NCBI RefSeq assembly: GCF_002443155.1
Contig: NZ_CP023667.1
Coordinates: 3,100,001-3,164,000, forward strand
DNA: 64,000 bases
Direction: 5' to 3'
Source: Alcaligenes faecalis
GTDB lineage: Bacteria; Pseudomonadota; Gammaproteobacteria; Burkholderiales; Burkholderiaceae_B
A model generated the notes under the pieces. That model saw only the letters and a program-made list of their open reading frames with translations. It was not told the DNA's origin and did not search any database. Each line of letters begins with the position of its first letter. Within the stretch, counting starts at the first letter, position 1. The translations under genes and the position numbers were made by a program. Positions 50,457 to 59,667 of this stretch are shown one piece after another.

Positions 50457-52736
50457 TCAGGATGCTTTTACTGCGCCTGCAGCATGCGCTGCGGCACCGC
50501 GACGGCCAGCCATGATACGTACCAGAACTTGCTGGAATACGAGCAGGGCACCGGCAATAAACACAACGTCACCCAAGGTACGCCACCAGCGCAGGGATTG
50601 CAGAATAGGCTGCTGCATGAACTCTTCGCTGCGTGCATACCACATGCCTTCCGAGATGCTGGCCCAGGCCTGAATAATCCCGGCTGGCAGCAGGCTGACG
50701 AACATCATCAGAACCAGACCCAGGTTCAGCGTCCAGAAACCCCAGCTCATCAAGCGGTCGTTGTAGCGAACCTCTGGCGAGATATAACGCACCACCAGCA
50801 AGACAAAGCCCAGAGACAGGAAGCCATACACACCGAACAAGGCTGCGTGTGCATGCAGTGGCGTGGTGTTCAAGCCCTGGATGTAGTACAGCGAGATAGG
50901 TGGATTGATCAGGAAACCAAACACACCGGCGCCGAGCATGTTCCAGAAAGCCACGGCCACGAAGAACATGACAGGCCAACGCAGATCGCTCATCCAGCTG
51001 GCTTGTTTCTGCATCTTCCAGTTATGGAAGGCTTCGTAACCCAGCATGATCAAGGGCACCACTTCCAAGGCACTGAAGGAAGCGCCAATGGCCATGATCG
51101 GTGTAGTCGTGCCCGAGAAGTACAGGTGATGCAAGGTACCAGGCACACCGCCAACCAGGAACAGCGAGGCGGCAGCCAGACCAGCAATGGTGGCACTGCG
51201 CTTGGAAACCAGACCCAGGGTCAGGAAGATAAAGCCCATGGCAACCGTGGCAAAGACCTCGAAGAAGCCCTCAACCCACAGGTGAACCACCCACCAGCGC
51301 CAGTACTCCATGATGGTGATATTGGTGTGTTCGCCGTAGAACAAGCCGGTACCGTAGAACAGGCCAATGGCCACGGTCGAGATGGTCAGCAGAACCAGCA
51401 GGTGGTTGTCGCCCTTGTCACGACGCAGAGCAGGCCACATGCCACGCAGCATCAGCAACAGCCAGAAAGCCAGGCCAACAAACTTGATGATCTGCCAGAA
51501 ACGGCCCAGATCCAGGTACTCATAGCCCTGGTGACCGAACCAGAAGTTCAGCTCGGGTGGCAGGATGTTCTTGATGGCCAGGAAGTTGCCGGCAAAAGAA
51601 CCAATAAAGAGCACAACCAGAGCACCGAACAGAACATCCACACCCAGACGCTGGAACTTGGGATCTTCACCCCCGTTAATCAAAGGCACCAGAAACAAAC
51701 CGGCGGTCAGGAAACCACTGGCAATCCACAAGAGAGCTGCCTGAATATGCCAGGTACGGGTCAGCGAGTAAGGGAACCACTGCGACACGTCTATGCCATA
51801 GAACATCTGGCCTTCAACTGTGTAGTGCGCGGTAAAGCCGCCCAGGAAGACCTGGATGACAAACAGGGCAACCGTCAGGAAGGCATATTTTTTCAGGGCA
51901 CGCTGCGAAGGTGTCAGGCGGAAAGCCAGAACCGGGTCGGTTGCCGGTGCAACAGGCGCTTCCTCTTCTTTGTGCGTAAAGGCCCAGATCCAGACTAGCA
52001 GGCCAATACCGGCCAACAAGAGCACGATACTGACAATGGACCAGACGATATTGGCCGTGGATGGATGGTTATCCACCAGGGGCTCGTGTGGCCAGTTGTT
52101 GGTATAGCTGACAGTAGTGCCGGGACGCTCAGTTACCGTAGCCCAGGACAGCCAGAAGAAAAAGCGGGTCATGTCCTGACGACGCTGCAGCTCTGGCAAG
52201 GTGTTGTCCTTCATGGCGAAGCTTTCGCGGCTGGACTTCAGCTCGGGCGCGTCGCCAAACAGGTCGATGTAATACTGGGCGGTGGTATCGATGGCCTTGG
52301 CGCGGCGCTCGCTGATCTGCAATACGCCCGTCGCTTCATCAATGCGGTTGGGACGGTACTCGTCCTGCAGTTCCTGCCGCAAAGTGGCCTGCTGACTGGT
52401 TGTCAGCTGATCGTAGTTCAGCGAGTAGGTTTGCTGGGCAGCCAGATCCAGCCAGGCCAGAGCCTCGCGGTGCAACCAGTCGGCGCTCCAGTCCGGAGCC
52501 TGGTAGGCCCCATGCCCCCAGATCGAACCCAGCTGCATGCCGCCGGTACTTTGCCAGGCGGACTGGCCACGATGTATCTGTTCCTGTGAGGTAAATTCAC
52601 GGCCATCCGGTGTGACTACCTTGACGGGCATAGGGGGTGCCTGACGATACACCTCCACGCCTGTCCATCCCAGGATGGCAAAGGTCACCATGGTGACTGC
52701 CACCAGGGACCACCATAGTTTTTTATAGCTACGCAT
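50457..52736 (-). CDS. norB: quinol-dependent nitric oxide reductase (qNor)
   Basis: This enzyme reduces two NO to N2O at the inner membrane with electrons from quinol. At 759 residues it is the single-subunit form: an N-terminal extension of about 220 residues resembling the NorC domain but without a CxxCH haem site, then a haem-copper-oxidase-type core of 12 or more helices. HLWVEGFFEVFATVAMGFIF and LHHLYFSGTTTPIMAIG carry metal-site His and Glu residues, and LHAHAALFGVYGFLSLGF contains further His ligands. A sigma-54 promoter and NorR sites lie upstream. Confidence 0.95.
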   Translation of the reverse strand: MRSYKKLWWSLVAVTMVTFAILGWTGVEVYRQAPPMPVKVVTPDGREFTSQEQIHRGQSAWQSTGGMQLGSIWGHGAYQAPDWSADWLHREALAWLDLAAQQTYSLNYDQLTTSQQATLRQELQDEYRPNRIDEATGVLQISERRAKAIDTTAQYYIDLFGDAPELKSSRESFAMKDNTLPELQRRQDMTRFFFWLSWATVTERPGTTVSYTNNWPHEPLVDNHPSTANIVWSIVSIVLLLAGIGLLVWIWAFTHKEEEAPVAPATDPVLAFRLTPSQRALKKYAFLTVALFVIQVFLGGFTAHYTVEGQMFYGIDVSQWFPYSLTRTWHIQAALLWIASGFLTAGLFLVPLINGGEDPKFQRLGVDVLFGALVVLFIGSFAGNFLAIKNILPPELNFWFGHQGYEYLDLGRFWQIIKFVGLAFWLLLMLRGMWPALRRDKGDNHLLVLLTISTVAIGLFYGTGLFYGEHTNITIMEYWRWWVVHLWVEGFFEVFATVAMGFIFLTLGLVSKRSATIAGLAAASLFLVGGVPGTLHHLYFSGTTTPIMAIGASFSALEVVPLIMLGYEAFHNWKMQKQASWMSDLRWPVMFFVAVAFWNMLGAGVFGFLINPPISLYYIQGLNTTPLHAHAALFGVYGFLSLGFVLLVVRYISPEVRYNDRLMSWGFWTLNLGLVLMMFVSLLPAGIIQAWASISEGMWYARSEEFMQQPILQSLRWWRTLGDVVFIAGALLVFQQVLVRIMAGRRGAAAHAAGAVKAS

Positions 52737-52929
52737 TTTCTTCTCCGTCTCGCTGATGAATCAAACGACCCAATCCAAACAGGTCCTGGCAGGACCCAGT
52801 TACCTGGTCAAAACCTGTTTGGGTACGGCCCCGGAACGGGGGACGGACCGAAGTACACGCCTTGTAGCGATGTTCTGCTAAGTCGGGGGTCATGTCATAG
52901 TCCTTAAAAATGTATGACAAAACATCTAA

Positions 52930-52946
52930 AGCAAAGACCGTGCCAA
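52930..52946 (-). promoter_or_regulatory. sigma-54 (-24/-12) promoter of norB
   Basis: On the minus strand TTGGCACGGTCTTTGCT matches the RpoN consensus (TGGCACG, four bases, TTGC[AT]). The GG and GC elements are 12 bases apart, as required. It points toward norB; transcription should begin near 52919. Confidence 0.88.
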
Positions 52947-52985
52947 GTCCTGGACGATATAGATCAAAGGTTTGCCGCCAGCATG

Positions 52986-52998
52986 GGTATAAACTACC
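52986..52998. promoter_or_regulatory. NorR enhancer site 1
   Basis: GGT-ATAAACT-ACC fits the GGT-N7-ACC pattern described for Ralstonia NorR. It is about 45 bases upstream of the -24 element. Confidence 0.75.
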
Positions 52999-53010
52999 TC
53001 GACAAAACTG

Positions 53011-53023
53011 GGTAATTTTCACC
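53011..53023. promoter_or_regulatory. NorR enhancer site 2
   Basis: GGT-AATTTTC-ACC, the second GGT-N7-ACC match, 25 bases from site 1. Confidence 0.78.
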
Positions 53024-53028
53024 ATAAG

Positions 53029-53041
53029 GGTATTTTTCACC
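53029..53041. promoter_or_regulatory. NorR enhancer site 3
   Basis: GGT-ATTTTTC-ACC ends one base before the norR ATG, so NorR bound here could also block its own expression. Confidence 0.78.
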
Positions 53042-53042
53042 C

Positions 53043-54584
53043 ATGCTAGATCTTTTGATTGCCGACCTTGCCACCGAGATTCCGGGGCCACTACGCCTGC
53101 AGCGCATGGTGCATCTGCTGGCGCGGCACTTTGGCTGTGATGCGGCCGGTTTGCTGAAGCTGGACGACACGGTGCTGCGCATTGTGGCGGCCAGCGGCCT
53201 GGGCCATGACACACTGGGACGCCATTTTGTGATTGCGGATCATCCCCGTCTGGCTCGAATTCTGAGCACGCCCAACCTGACCCGCTTTGAGCCCAACTGC
53301 GGCTTGCCGGACCCTTACGATGGCCTGCTTGATGACAAGCTGGGGCAACCCTTGCCCGTGCACGACTGCGTGGGAATTACCTTGCAAGTGCAGGGCACGC
53401 CTTGGGGCATCCTGACGCTGGATGCCTTGCGGCCCGGCACTTTTTCCGCCTCCACACTGGTGGAGTTGAAGCACTGGTGTCTGGTGCTGGAAAGTGCAAT
53501 CCGCATCAGCGAACTGGAGGAAGAAAACCGCAGCCTGCGCCTGCTCTCCACCTTGCCACCCGACTATTTATCGCGCAGCAACTCGGCTGCCATTATTGGC
53601 AACAGCAAACCCTTGCTGGAAGTGATTCAGTTGCTGGATACGGTAGCGACCTCCGAGCTGCCCGTGTTGTTGCTGGGCGAAACAGGTGTGGGTAAGGAAC
53701 TGTTTGCACAACGCCTGCATCAACGCTCTCCACGCCACAGCCGGCCCTTGATCTACGTGAACTGTGCCGCCCTGCCCGAGTCTCTGGCAGAAAGCGAATT
53801 GTTCGGGCACGTAAAGGGGGCTTTTTCCGGCGCGCATGAGAACCGGGCCGGGCGATTTGAAGCCGCCCAGGGCGGTACCCTGTTTCTGGATGAAATCGGT
53901 GAGCTGTCTTTGACGATTCAGGCCAAGCTGCTGCGTACCTTGCAAAATGGCGAGATTCAGCGCTTGGGGGCGGACCATCCCATCAAGCTGAATGTACGGT
54001 TGGTGGCAGCCACCAACCGTGATCTGAGTCAGCAGATAGCCCAAGGCGGTTTCCGCGCTGACCTGTTTCACCGCCTGTCGGTTTTTCCACTCACCATCCC
54101 TGCACTGCGCGAGCGCCATCAAGACATCTTGCTGCTGGCAGGCCACTTTCTGGAAACCAACCGTTCTCGCTTGGGATTGCGCGGAATTCGCTTGTCGCCC
54201 GACGCAGAAGCCGCTTTACTGGCTTATCATTGGCCAGGTAATGTTCGCGAATTGGAACATTTAATCAGCCGGGCGACCATCCGCCTGCTGGTCGATACGC
54301 CAGACCGTAACCAAATATTTACGCTTAGCGCCGATAATCTCAATTTGTTACCTTCTACCCAGCAACCTGTCGCCGCGACCAGTATGGAAATTGGTGCACC
54401 CCGCCAATCCTTGCGTCAGTCCGTTGAACAGCTACAAAGCCAGCTGATACGACAGGCTCTGGAAGAGACAGACCGTAACTGGAGCCAGGCTGCCCGACAG
54501 CTAGGCATGGACCCCAGCAATCTGCACAAGCTGGCCAGCAAACTAGGGCTTAAAACCCGCTCAGAAAGCTTAAGTGATGACTGA
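53043..54584 (+). CDS. norR: NO-responsive sigma-54 activator NorR
   Basis: NorR senses NO through a non-haem iron in its GAF domain and activates sigma-54 promoters. The 513-residue product has the GAF domain at about 20-165, a linker, then the AAA+ domain: [20 protein letters not shown] (Walker A), [15 protein letters not shown] (GAFTGA with Ser), [11 protein letters not shown] (Walker B) and [13 protein letters not shown] Fis-type HTH ([20 protein letters not shown]) ends it. It is divergent from norB with three matching sites between. No ribosome site is obvious. It overlaps the Crp/Fnr gene. Confidence 0.94.
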   Translation: MLDLLIADLATEIPGPLRLQRMVHLLARHFGCDAAGLLKLDDTVLRIVAASGLGHDTLGRHFVIADHPRLARILSTPNLTRFEPNCGLPDPYDGLLDDKLGQPLPVHDCVGITLQVQGTPWGILTLDALRPGTFSASTLVELKHWCLVLESAIRISELEEENRSLRLLSTLPPDYLSRSNSAAIIGNSKPLLEVIQLLDTVATSELPVLLLGETGVGKELFAQRLHQRSPRHSRPLIYVNCAALPESLAESELFGHVKGAFSGAHENRAGRFEAAQGGTLFLDEIGELSLTIQAKLLRTLQNGEIQRLGADHPIKLNVRLVAATNRDLSQQIAQGGFRADLFHRLSVFPLTIPALRERHQDILLLAGHFLETNRSRLGLRGIRLSPDAEAALLAYHWPGNVRELEHLISRATIRLLVDTPDRNQIFTLSADNLNLLPSTQQPVAATSMEIGAPRQSLRQSVEQLQSQLIRQALEETDRNWSQAARQLGMDPSNLHKLASKLGLKTRSESLSDD

Positions 54585-55275
54585 CATATCCTACCCCTCC
54601 TTGTTAGCCAGCCTGCCCGTTTTCTCCCTGCTGGACTCAGCCAGCATCAACGACCTGTGGCAAGAGGGACGCCTGATCCACTACGACAAAGACAGCCAGG
54701 TTTTCCGTCAGGAACAAAGCAGCGACCATTTTTTTGTCCTGCTGCAGGGTCTGATCAAGGTCGTACGCACCATGCCCAATGGCTCACAACTGCTGGTACG
54801 TTTTGCCTTGCCCGGCGATGTGATCGGCATTGCCCCTGCCTTGCGCCGTCGCAATTACCCGGCTACCGCCATCAGCGTCACCACCAGCGCTACACTGGCC
54901 TGGCCAGAAAAGTCCTGGGAAAGCCTGACCCAACGCTTTCCGTGCCTGCTCAGCGCCGCCCAAGACACGGTCGCCCGACGTCTTAGCGATGCCGATGATC
55001 GCTTGCTGGAAATTCACAGTCTGGAAGTCGAGCAGCGGCTGGCTCACAGCCTGCTGCGCTTGATTCGCCAGGTGGGCCAAAGCGGCACGGAAGGGACGTC
55101 CTTAAGTATTCCGGTGACCCGGCAAGATCTGGCGGATCTGGCCGGAACCACTTTGTATACGGCCAGCCGCGTAGTCAGCAGTTGGGATCATCAGGGCTTG
55201 ATCCTGGCAGGCCGCAAACAAATCACGATTGCGGACCTGGATAAATTTGCACAAACCGTGCTGGAACGAGGCTAA
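54574..55275 (+). CDS. Crp/Fnr-family regulator of the NO/denitrification cluster
   Basis: The 233-residue protein has a cyclic-nucleotide-binding-type sensor domain (about 25-130), a dimer helix and a C-terminal HTH: VTRQDLADLAGTTLYTASRV. No N-terminal Cys cluster of FNR type is present, so it belongs with the NnrR/DNR side of the family, which usually senses NO through haem. The recognition helix reads YTASR instead of the E-x-x-S-R of FNR, so it probably does not bind FNR boxes. It overlaps the end of norR by 11 bases; an ATG three bases later is an equal start candidate. Confidence 0.88.
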   Translation: MMTDISYPSLLASLPVFSLLDSASINDLWQEGRLIHYDKDSQVFRQEQSSDHFFVLLQGLIKVVRTMPNGSQLLVRFALPGDVIGIAPALRRRNYPATAISVTTSATLAWPEKSWESLTQRFPCLLSAAQDTVARRLSDADDRLLEIHSLEVEQRLAHSLLRLIRQVGQSGTEGTSLSIPVTRQDLADLAGTTLYTASRVVSSWDHQGLILAGRKQITIADLDKFAQTVLERG

Positions 55276-55283
55276 GCGAGCGC

Positions 55284-56087
55284 TTAGTCTTCGGTGACCA
55301 GGCGCAGCCCCAGGTAACGCGGGGGCACGCCAACCGAACACGCTCCGGTTTTAGGGTCGCGGATAAAGTCAGGCATCACTGCAATGTGCTCGCCACCCAA
55401 GGTGCGTACACCACAGTTTTCCAGACGCGACTCCGCGCGCGGCATGCTGATACGGTGTACCCGTACGTGACAGGTATTGGTCCACTCGGCCACCTGCCCA
55501 CCCGCATCAAACACCCCATAAGCATTGGCAACGCCCTGCCCCAACGGTGCCAGAGGAACCTCCTGGTCCTGCTTGCGCTTGTAGCTGTCCTGATACTCCT
55601 GCAGCCACAGGGCAGCCTGCTCGTTTTCATCCAGCCCGCCTTGCGCCGACTCAGGCACTTTCTGGTCTGCGAAATAGCTCCACTCCAGGTAATCCGGCAG
55701 ACGGAATTTCTTGCCCGTGCGCTCGCTTAGCCAAGCTGCATAATCCTGCCCGTCCTGCCAGCTGACACCTACCACTGGCAAATTCTTGGCCTGCCCTTGG
55801 CCCACCGCGTCAGCGGCCTTGCAGCGTTCCGCACGAACACATTGGTCGTACTCGAACTGGCTGACCTGATACTTCATGGCTTTCAAGGTGGGAACAGGCG
55901 CGTACATCACGGTATCGGAGGCGATCAGACGGCCATCCAACAAATACTCACCCGCCTGCATGACCTCGCGGGCCGGACCGGCCACTTCCACCAGCTCGGG
56001 CAAAGCGGACGGATTGCTGGACTCGCCAGCCGAACATCCGGCCAATATGGCCACTACCAGCACGGATCCCACTACATGGCTTCGCAT
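55284..56087 (-). CDS. nirV: NirV-like lipoprotein with formylglycine-generating-enzyme (SUMF1) domain
   Basis: The 267-residue product starts MRSHVVGSVLVVAILAGCSAG, a lipoprotein signal with Cys at about 18. The rest is a SUMF1/FGE fold: MKYQVSQFEYDQCVRAERCK, PVVGVSWQDGQDYAAWLSER, KFRLPDYLEWSYFA, FDAGGQVAEWTNTC and RYLGLRLVTED. Family members next to nirK are called NirV; their reaction is not established. It is convergent with the Crp/Fnr gene, 8 bases apart. The name is given by context and is less sure than the domain. Confidence 0.75.
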   Translation of the reverse strand: MRSHVVGSVLVVAILAGCSAGESSNPSALPELVEVAGPAREVMQAGEYLLDGRLIASDTVMYAPVPTLKAMKYQVSQFEYDQCVRAERCKAADAVGQGQAKNLPVVGVSWQDGQDYAAWLSERTGKKFRLPDYLEWSYFADQKVPESAQGGLDENEQAALWLQEYQDSYKRKQDQEVPLAPLGQGVANAYGVFDAGGQVAEWTNTCHVRVHRISMPRAESRLENCGVRTLGGEHIAVMPDFIRDPKTGACSVGVPPRYLGLRLVTED

Positions 56088-56178
56088 TGTGCACTCCCTA
56101 GAGACAAACACAATTGAAGCCCAGCCGCCGCAAACCGTCCTTGCGCCAAGGCAAATTGATGCGCTGGTCTACACAGGC

Positions 56179-57408
56179 TTAGGTCAGAAAATTCACAAAG
56201 CCCGTAATAATCACGGCATTGAAGAAGTCAATGAACAAGGAACCCACTAGAGGTATCACAAAGAAGGCTTTGCGGGATGGACCGTTGTCTTCTGTAAAAG
56301 CCTGCATATTGGCCATGGCGTTAGGCGTTGCGCCCATGCCAAAACCACAATGGCCAGCCGACATCACCACAGCATCGTAATCCTTGCCCATGACCTTGAA
56401 AGTCACGTAGCTGGCAAAGAAGAACATCAGCACCGTCTGGGCGATCAGGATAATCAACAGCGGACCCGCTACGTCAGCCAACTCCCACAGCTTCATTACC
56501 ATCAACGCCATGACCAGGAAGAAAGCCAGGGACACATTGCCCATGGTTTCAAACTCTTTTTCCGGCAAACGGTAACGACGCCAGTCGATCACGTTACGGA
56601 TGACGGCCGCCACCAGCATGGAGCCCAGGTAAGCGGGCAAGACAATGCCACGCTCGCCCAGCCATTCAATGATGACACTGCCCACACCAATCGCGATGGA
56701 CAGCAGCACTACGGCGTATACCGGCATTTCAAAGCCGCCATCGTCAACCTGAACGGTTTCCTTGACCGTGGTTTGCACCGCATGAGGCGCATCTGCACCT
56801 TCGTGCTGGCGACGATGACGACGGTGTGGAGCAGGGCCATCAATATTGTATTTTTTCATCAGGCGCTTACCCAAGGGCCCGCCGATGACGCAACCCATCA
56901 CCAGCCCCCATGTCGAAGCAGCAATGGCAGCAGGCAAAGCCCCGACAGCACCGGCATTTTCCAGCATCGGACCGAAGGCAGCAGAGGTACCGTGGCCCCC
57001 CGTCATGGAGATCGAACCGGCGGCCAGACCCAGCAAGGGATTGGCGTCCATCAGGGTCGCCAAGGTCACGCCCATCACGTTTTGCAGAATAATCAGGACA
57101 ACCGCACAGCCCAGAAACAGAGCAACCGCCAGGCCGCCTTTTTTCAGCAGCTCGAAACTGGCTGAAAAACCGATGGTCGTGAAAAAGGCCATCAGCAAGA
57201 AATTGCGTATATCGTCGTTGAACGAAAAGTTGAACGAGCCGGTCTGATGTCCTACCAAGGCAATCAAGGCAAAAATCAAACCGCCAATAATGGGGCTGGG
57301 AATGAAATAGCGGGCCAATACAGCAACGCGATTCTTTATATATTCTCCCAGCACGAGAAAGACAGCCGCCAAACCTACCGTTTGCGCGATATCGAGCTGA
57401 ATGTTCAT
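56179..57408 (-). CDS. gltS: sodium/glutamate symporter
   Basis: GltS imports glutamate with sodium. The 409-residue protein has about ten helices arranged as two inverted halves, each with the pore-loop GSISMTGGHGTSAAFGP (about 135) and SAGHCGFGMGATPNAMANM (about 350). RYFIPSPIIGGLIFALI near the N-terminus is typical. A charged cytoplasmic loop with several His and Arg (about 200-220) separates the halves. It is a lone gene between the nirV-like gene and ispB. Confidence 0.94.
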   Translation of the reverse strand: MNIQLDIAQTVGLAAVFLVLGEYIKNRVAVLARYFIPSPIIGGLIFALIALVGHQTGSFNFSFNDDIRNFLLMAFFTTIGFSASFELLKKGGLAVALFLGCAVVLIILQNVMGVTLATLMDANPLLGLAAGSISMTGGHGTSAAFGPMLENAGAVGALPAAIAASTWGLVMGCVIGGPLGKRLMKKYNIDGPAPHRRHRRQHEGADAPHAVQTTVKETVQVDDGGFEMPVYAVVLLSIAIGVGSVIIEWLGERGIVLPAYLGSMLVAAVIRNVIDWRRYRLPEKEFETMGNVSLAFFLVMALMVMKLWELADVAGPLLIILIAQTVLMFFFASYVTFKVMGKDYDAVVMSAGHCGFGMGATPNAMANMQAFTEDNGPSRKAFFVIPLVGSLFIDFFNAVIITGFVNFLT

Positions 57409-57620
57409 CTATCCGTTCCTTACATCTTTGGAATAAGGGGCCTGCACCTGTGTGTCTGACAGAGGCTTCAAACCAATTTGTTCAAATAGGCATGTTTATC
57501 GTCGCTACTTCGTCCTTGTGGGATAAAGGCTTGACCACCAACAGCGTTGTAAAACCGAGAAAAATAACATGAACAGGCGCCTAATGACGCCAATTTCCCT
57601 GAATCGGTCCGCTTTATTAC

Positions 57621-57645
57621 AAAAAAACCCGCCGATGGGCGGGTT
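57621..57645 (-). terminator. intrinsic terminator of ispB
   Basis: AACCCGCC/GGCGGGTT with a GATG loop; on the minus strand a seven-T run follows. About 250 bases from here to gltS hold nothing else recognisable. Confidence 0.88.
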
Positions 57646-57661
57646 GGAGAAAGCGTGATGC

Positions 57662-58627
57662 TTAGCGGTCGCGTTCGATGGAAAACGCGCACAAGCTAAG
57701 CAATACCTGCTTGAATTCGCTCTCAGGAACATCAGCCAGGGCCTGAACAGCCAGTTGTGCCTCTGCCTTGGCCGCTTCGCGAGTGTAGGCCAATGCATCG
57801 GTCTGTTCGATAGCCTGGGCAACAGCGGCAAAATCCGCATCACCAGTCTCAATGGCCGATTTGATCAGCTGAACCTGTTCGGGCGTACCCACTTCCATCA
57901 CACGAATCAGGGGCATGGTGGGCTTGCCTTCGCGCAGATCGTCGCCCACGTTCTTGCCCAGAGCCTGGGCGTCGCCGGTGTAATCGAGCACATCGTCAAC
58001 CAGCTGGAACGCAGTACCCAGGTGGCGACCGTAAGCAGCCATCGCTTCTTCCATCTCGGGCGAAGCACCGGCCACAATCGCGCCTACTTGGGCCGCTGCC
58101 TCAAACAGCTTGGCAGTCTTGTAGCGTACGACTTGCAGGTAACGATCCAGTGAAACGTCCGGATCGTGAACGTTCAGCAGTTGCAGAACTTCGCCTTCGG
58201 CGATCACCGTAGTGGCGGCCGACAGCACGGCCATGGCAGGCATGGAGTTCGATTGCACCATCATCTCGAAGGAGCGCGAATACAGGTAGTCGCCAACCAG
58301 GACGCTGGCCGCATTGCCGTAGACGGCATTGGCCGTGTGGCGACCGCGACGCATATCGGACTCATCGACCACGTCGTCGTGCAGCAAGGTAGCTGTGTGG
58401 ATAAACTCCACCACGCCAGCCAGCAAATGATGCGTGTTCCCCTGATACGCCAGTGCACGGGCTACCAGCAACAGCAGCGCGGGACGCATGCGCTTGCCAC
58501 CTGCACTAACGATGTATTCGCCGATTGTGCGTATCAGCACCACATCCGAATTCAAGCGCTCACGAATGACGACATCAAGAGCCTTCATGTCGTCGGCAAT
58601 AGGTTCAATCAGGGTGGACAGGTTCAA
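57662..58627 (-). CDS. ispB: octaprenyl diphosphate synthase
   Basis: IspB builds the C40 side chain of ubiquinone from FPP and IPP. The 321-residue product has SAGGKRMRPALLLLVARA, the first Asp-rich motif LLHDDVVDESDMRRG (about 82) and the second LVDDVLDYTGD (about 210), and ends FSIERDR as in the family. The start is read as TTG. In many bacteria ispB lies next to rplU; here it is 42 kb away in the window. Confidence 0.94.
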   Translation of the reverse strand: MNLSTLIEPIADDMKALDVVIRERLNSDVVLIRTIGEYIVSAGGKRMRPALLLLVARALAYQGNTHHLLAGVVEFIHTATLLHDDVVDESDMRRGRHTANAVYGNAASVLVGDYLYSRSFEMMVQSNSMPAMAVLSAATTVIAEGEVLQLLNVHDPDVSLDRYLQVVRYKTAKLFEAAAQVGAIVAGASPEMEEAMAAYGRHLGTAFQLVDDVLDYTGDAQALGKNVGDDLREGKPTMPLIRVMEVGTPEQVQLIKSAIETGDADFAAVAQAIEQTDALAYTREAAKAEAQLAVQALADVPESEFKQVLLSLCAFSIERDR

Positions 58628-58800
58628 AACAGAATTCCGGGCGAGTAAGGGAGGGGGCCGATAGCGGCCAACCGTAACTTGGTGATTATACGATTTTGAA
58701 TCGCTTTGGGCCTATTGTTACGCGTGATGCACCACAGTGATCGCAGAAAAAGGTGCCAAATTAGCGATAATAAGCATTTCAACCTGAAACGGAGACCGTC

Positions 58801-59667
58801 TTGAGTTCGCAAGACCTGAGTACCCTGATCAGCCGGGCCGAGCGGGTTCTAGCTCAATTGGAAGCCTGGCTGCCCCCTGCTCCACCTCCCATCAACTGGG
58901 ATTCCATTGCTTTTCGCTGGCGTACCAATGGTTCGCGCGGCTGGCTGGAAGGTGTCCAGCACGTAGCCACCATCCAGACCGACGACCTGCACCATATCGA
59001 ACGCCAAAAAGGCATTATTGAGCGCAACACCCATCATTTCCTGGCAGGCAAACCGGCCAATAACGTCTTGATGACAGGAGCTCGCGGTACGGGCAAAAGC
59101 TCGCTGGTCAAAGCCATGCTGGCCAAATTTGCCGACCAGGGCCTGCGCCTGATCGAAGTGGACAAGTCCGACCTGGGCGATCTGGGCTACATCATCGACC
59201 TGATCAGCACCCGCCCCGAACACTTCATCATCTTCAGCGACGACCTGTCCTTTGAAGAAGGCGAAGCCGGTTACAAGGCGCTCAAATCCGTGCTGGACGG
59301 CTCGCTGGCCTCCCCTGGCGACAATGTACTGATCTACGCCACGTCCAACCGACGTCACCTGATGCCCGAGTACATGAAAGAAAACCTGAGTGCCTCCACG
59401 TCCGCCGACGGCGAGATCCACCCCGGTGAGGCGGTTGAAGAAAAGGTATCCCTGTCCGAGCGCTTTGGACTATGGTTGTCGTTTTACCCCTTTAAACAAG
59501 ACGACTATCTGGACATTGTGTATTACTGGCTGAGCGCATTGGGTTGCCCTGCAGAACACATCGAAAGCTCGCGTACGGAAGCCTTGCAATGGGCTCTGGA
59601 ACGTGGCTCGCGCTCCGGCCGGGTAGCACGTCAATTTGCTAGAGATTGGACCGCTAGACATGTCTAA
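58801..59667 (+). CDS. DUF815-type AAA ATPase
   Basis: The 288-residue product has an N-terminal helical segment, then VLMTGARGTGKSSLVKAML (Walker A, about 85-103), HFIIFSDDLSFEEGEAGYKA (Walker B-like) and VLIYATSNRRHLMP with the sensor Asn. This matches DUF815, a conserved proteobacterial ATPase of unknown substrate. The start is TTG with GGAG 6 bases upstream. It overlaps the Nudix-ThiE gene by 8 bases, a three-gene operon with the methyl/aminopropyl-transferase-like gene. Confidence 0.9.
   Translation: MSSQDLSTLISRAERVLAQLEAWLPPAPPPINWDSIAFRWRTNGSRGWLEGVQHVATIQTDDLHHIERQKGIIERNTHHFLAGKPANNVLMTGARGTGKSSLVKAMLAKFADQGLRLIEVDKSDLGDLGYIIDLISTRPEHFIIFSDDLSFEEGEAGYKALKSVLDGSLASPGDNVLIYATSNRRHLMPEYMKENLSASTSADGEIHPGEAVEEKVSLSERFGLWLSFYPFKQDDYLDIVYYWLSALGCPAEHIESSRTEALQWALERGSRSGRVARQFARDWTARHV

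Larger units (their letters stand above)
52737..53042. other. norB-norR divergent regulatory region
   Basis: The 306 bases hold no gene. They contain the sigma-54 promoter for norB and three NorR-type sites listed separately. The norB transcript would have a leader of about 180 bases, in which I see no clear structure. Confidence 0.8.

Noticed and set aside
50484..51998. 504-codon open frame on the plus strand
   Set aside because: Antisense to norB, which has full family motifs; the composition is shadow-like.
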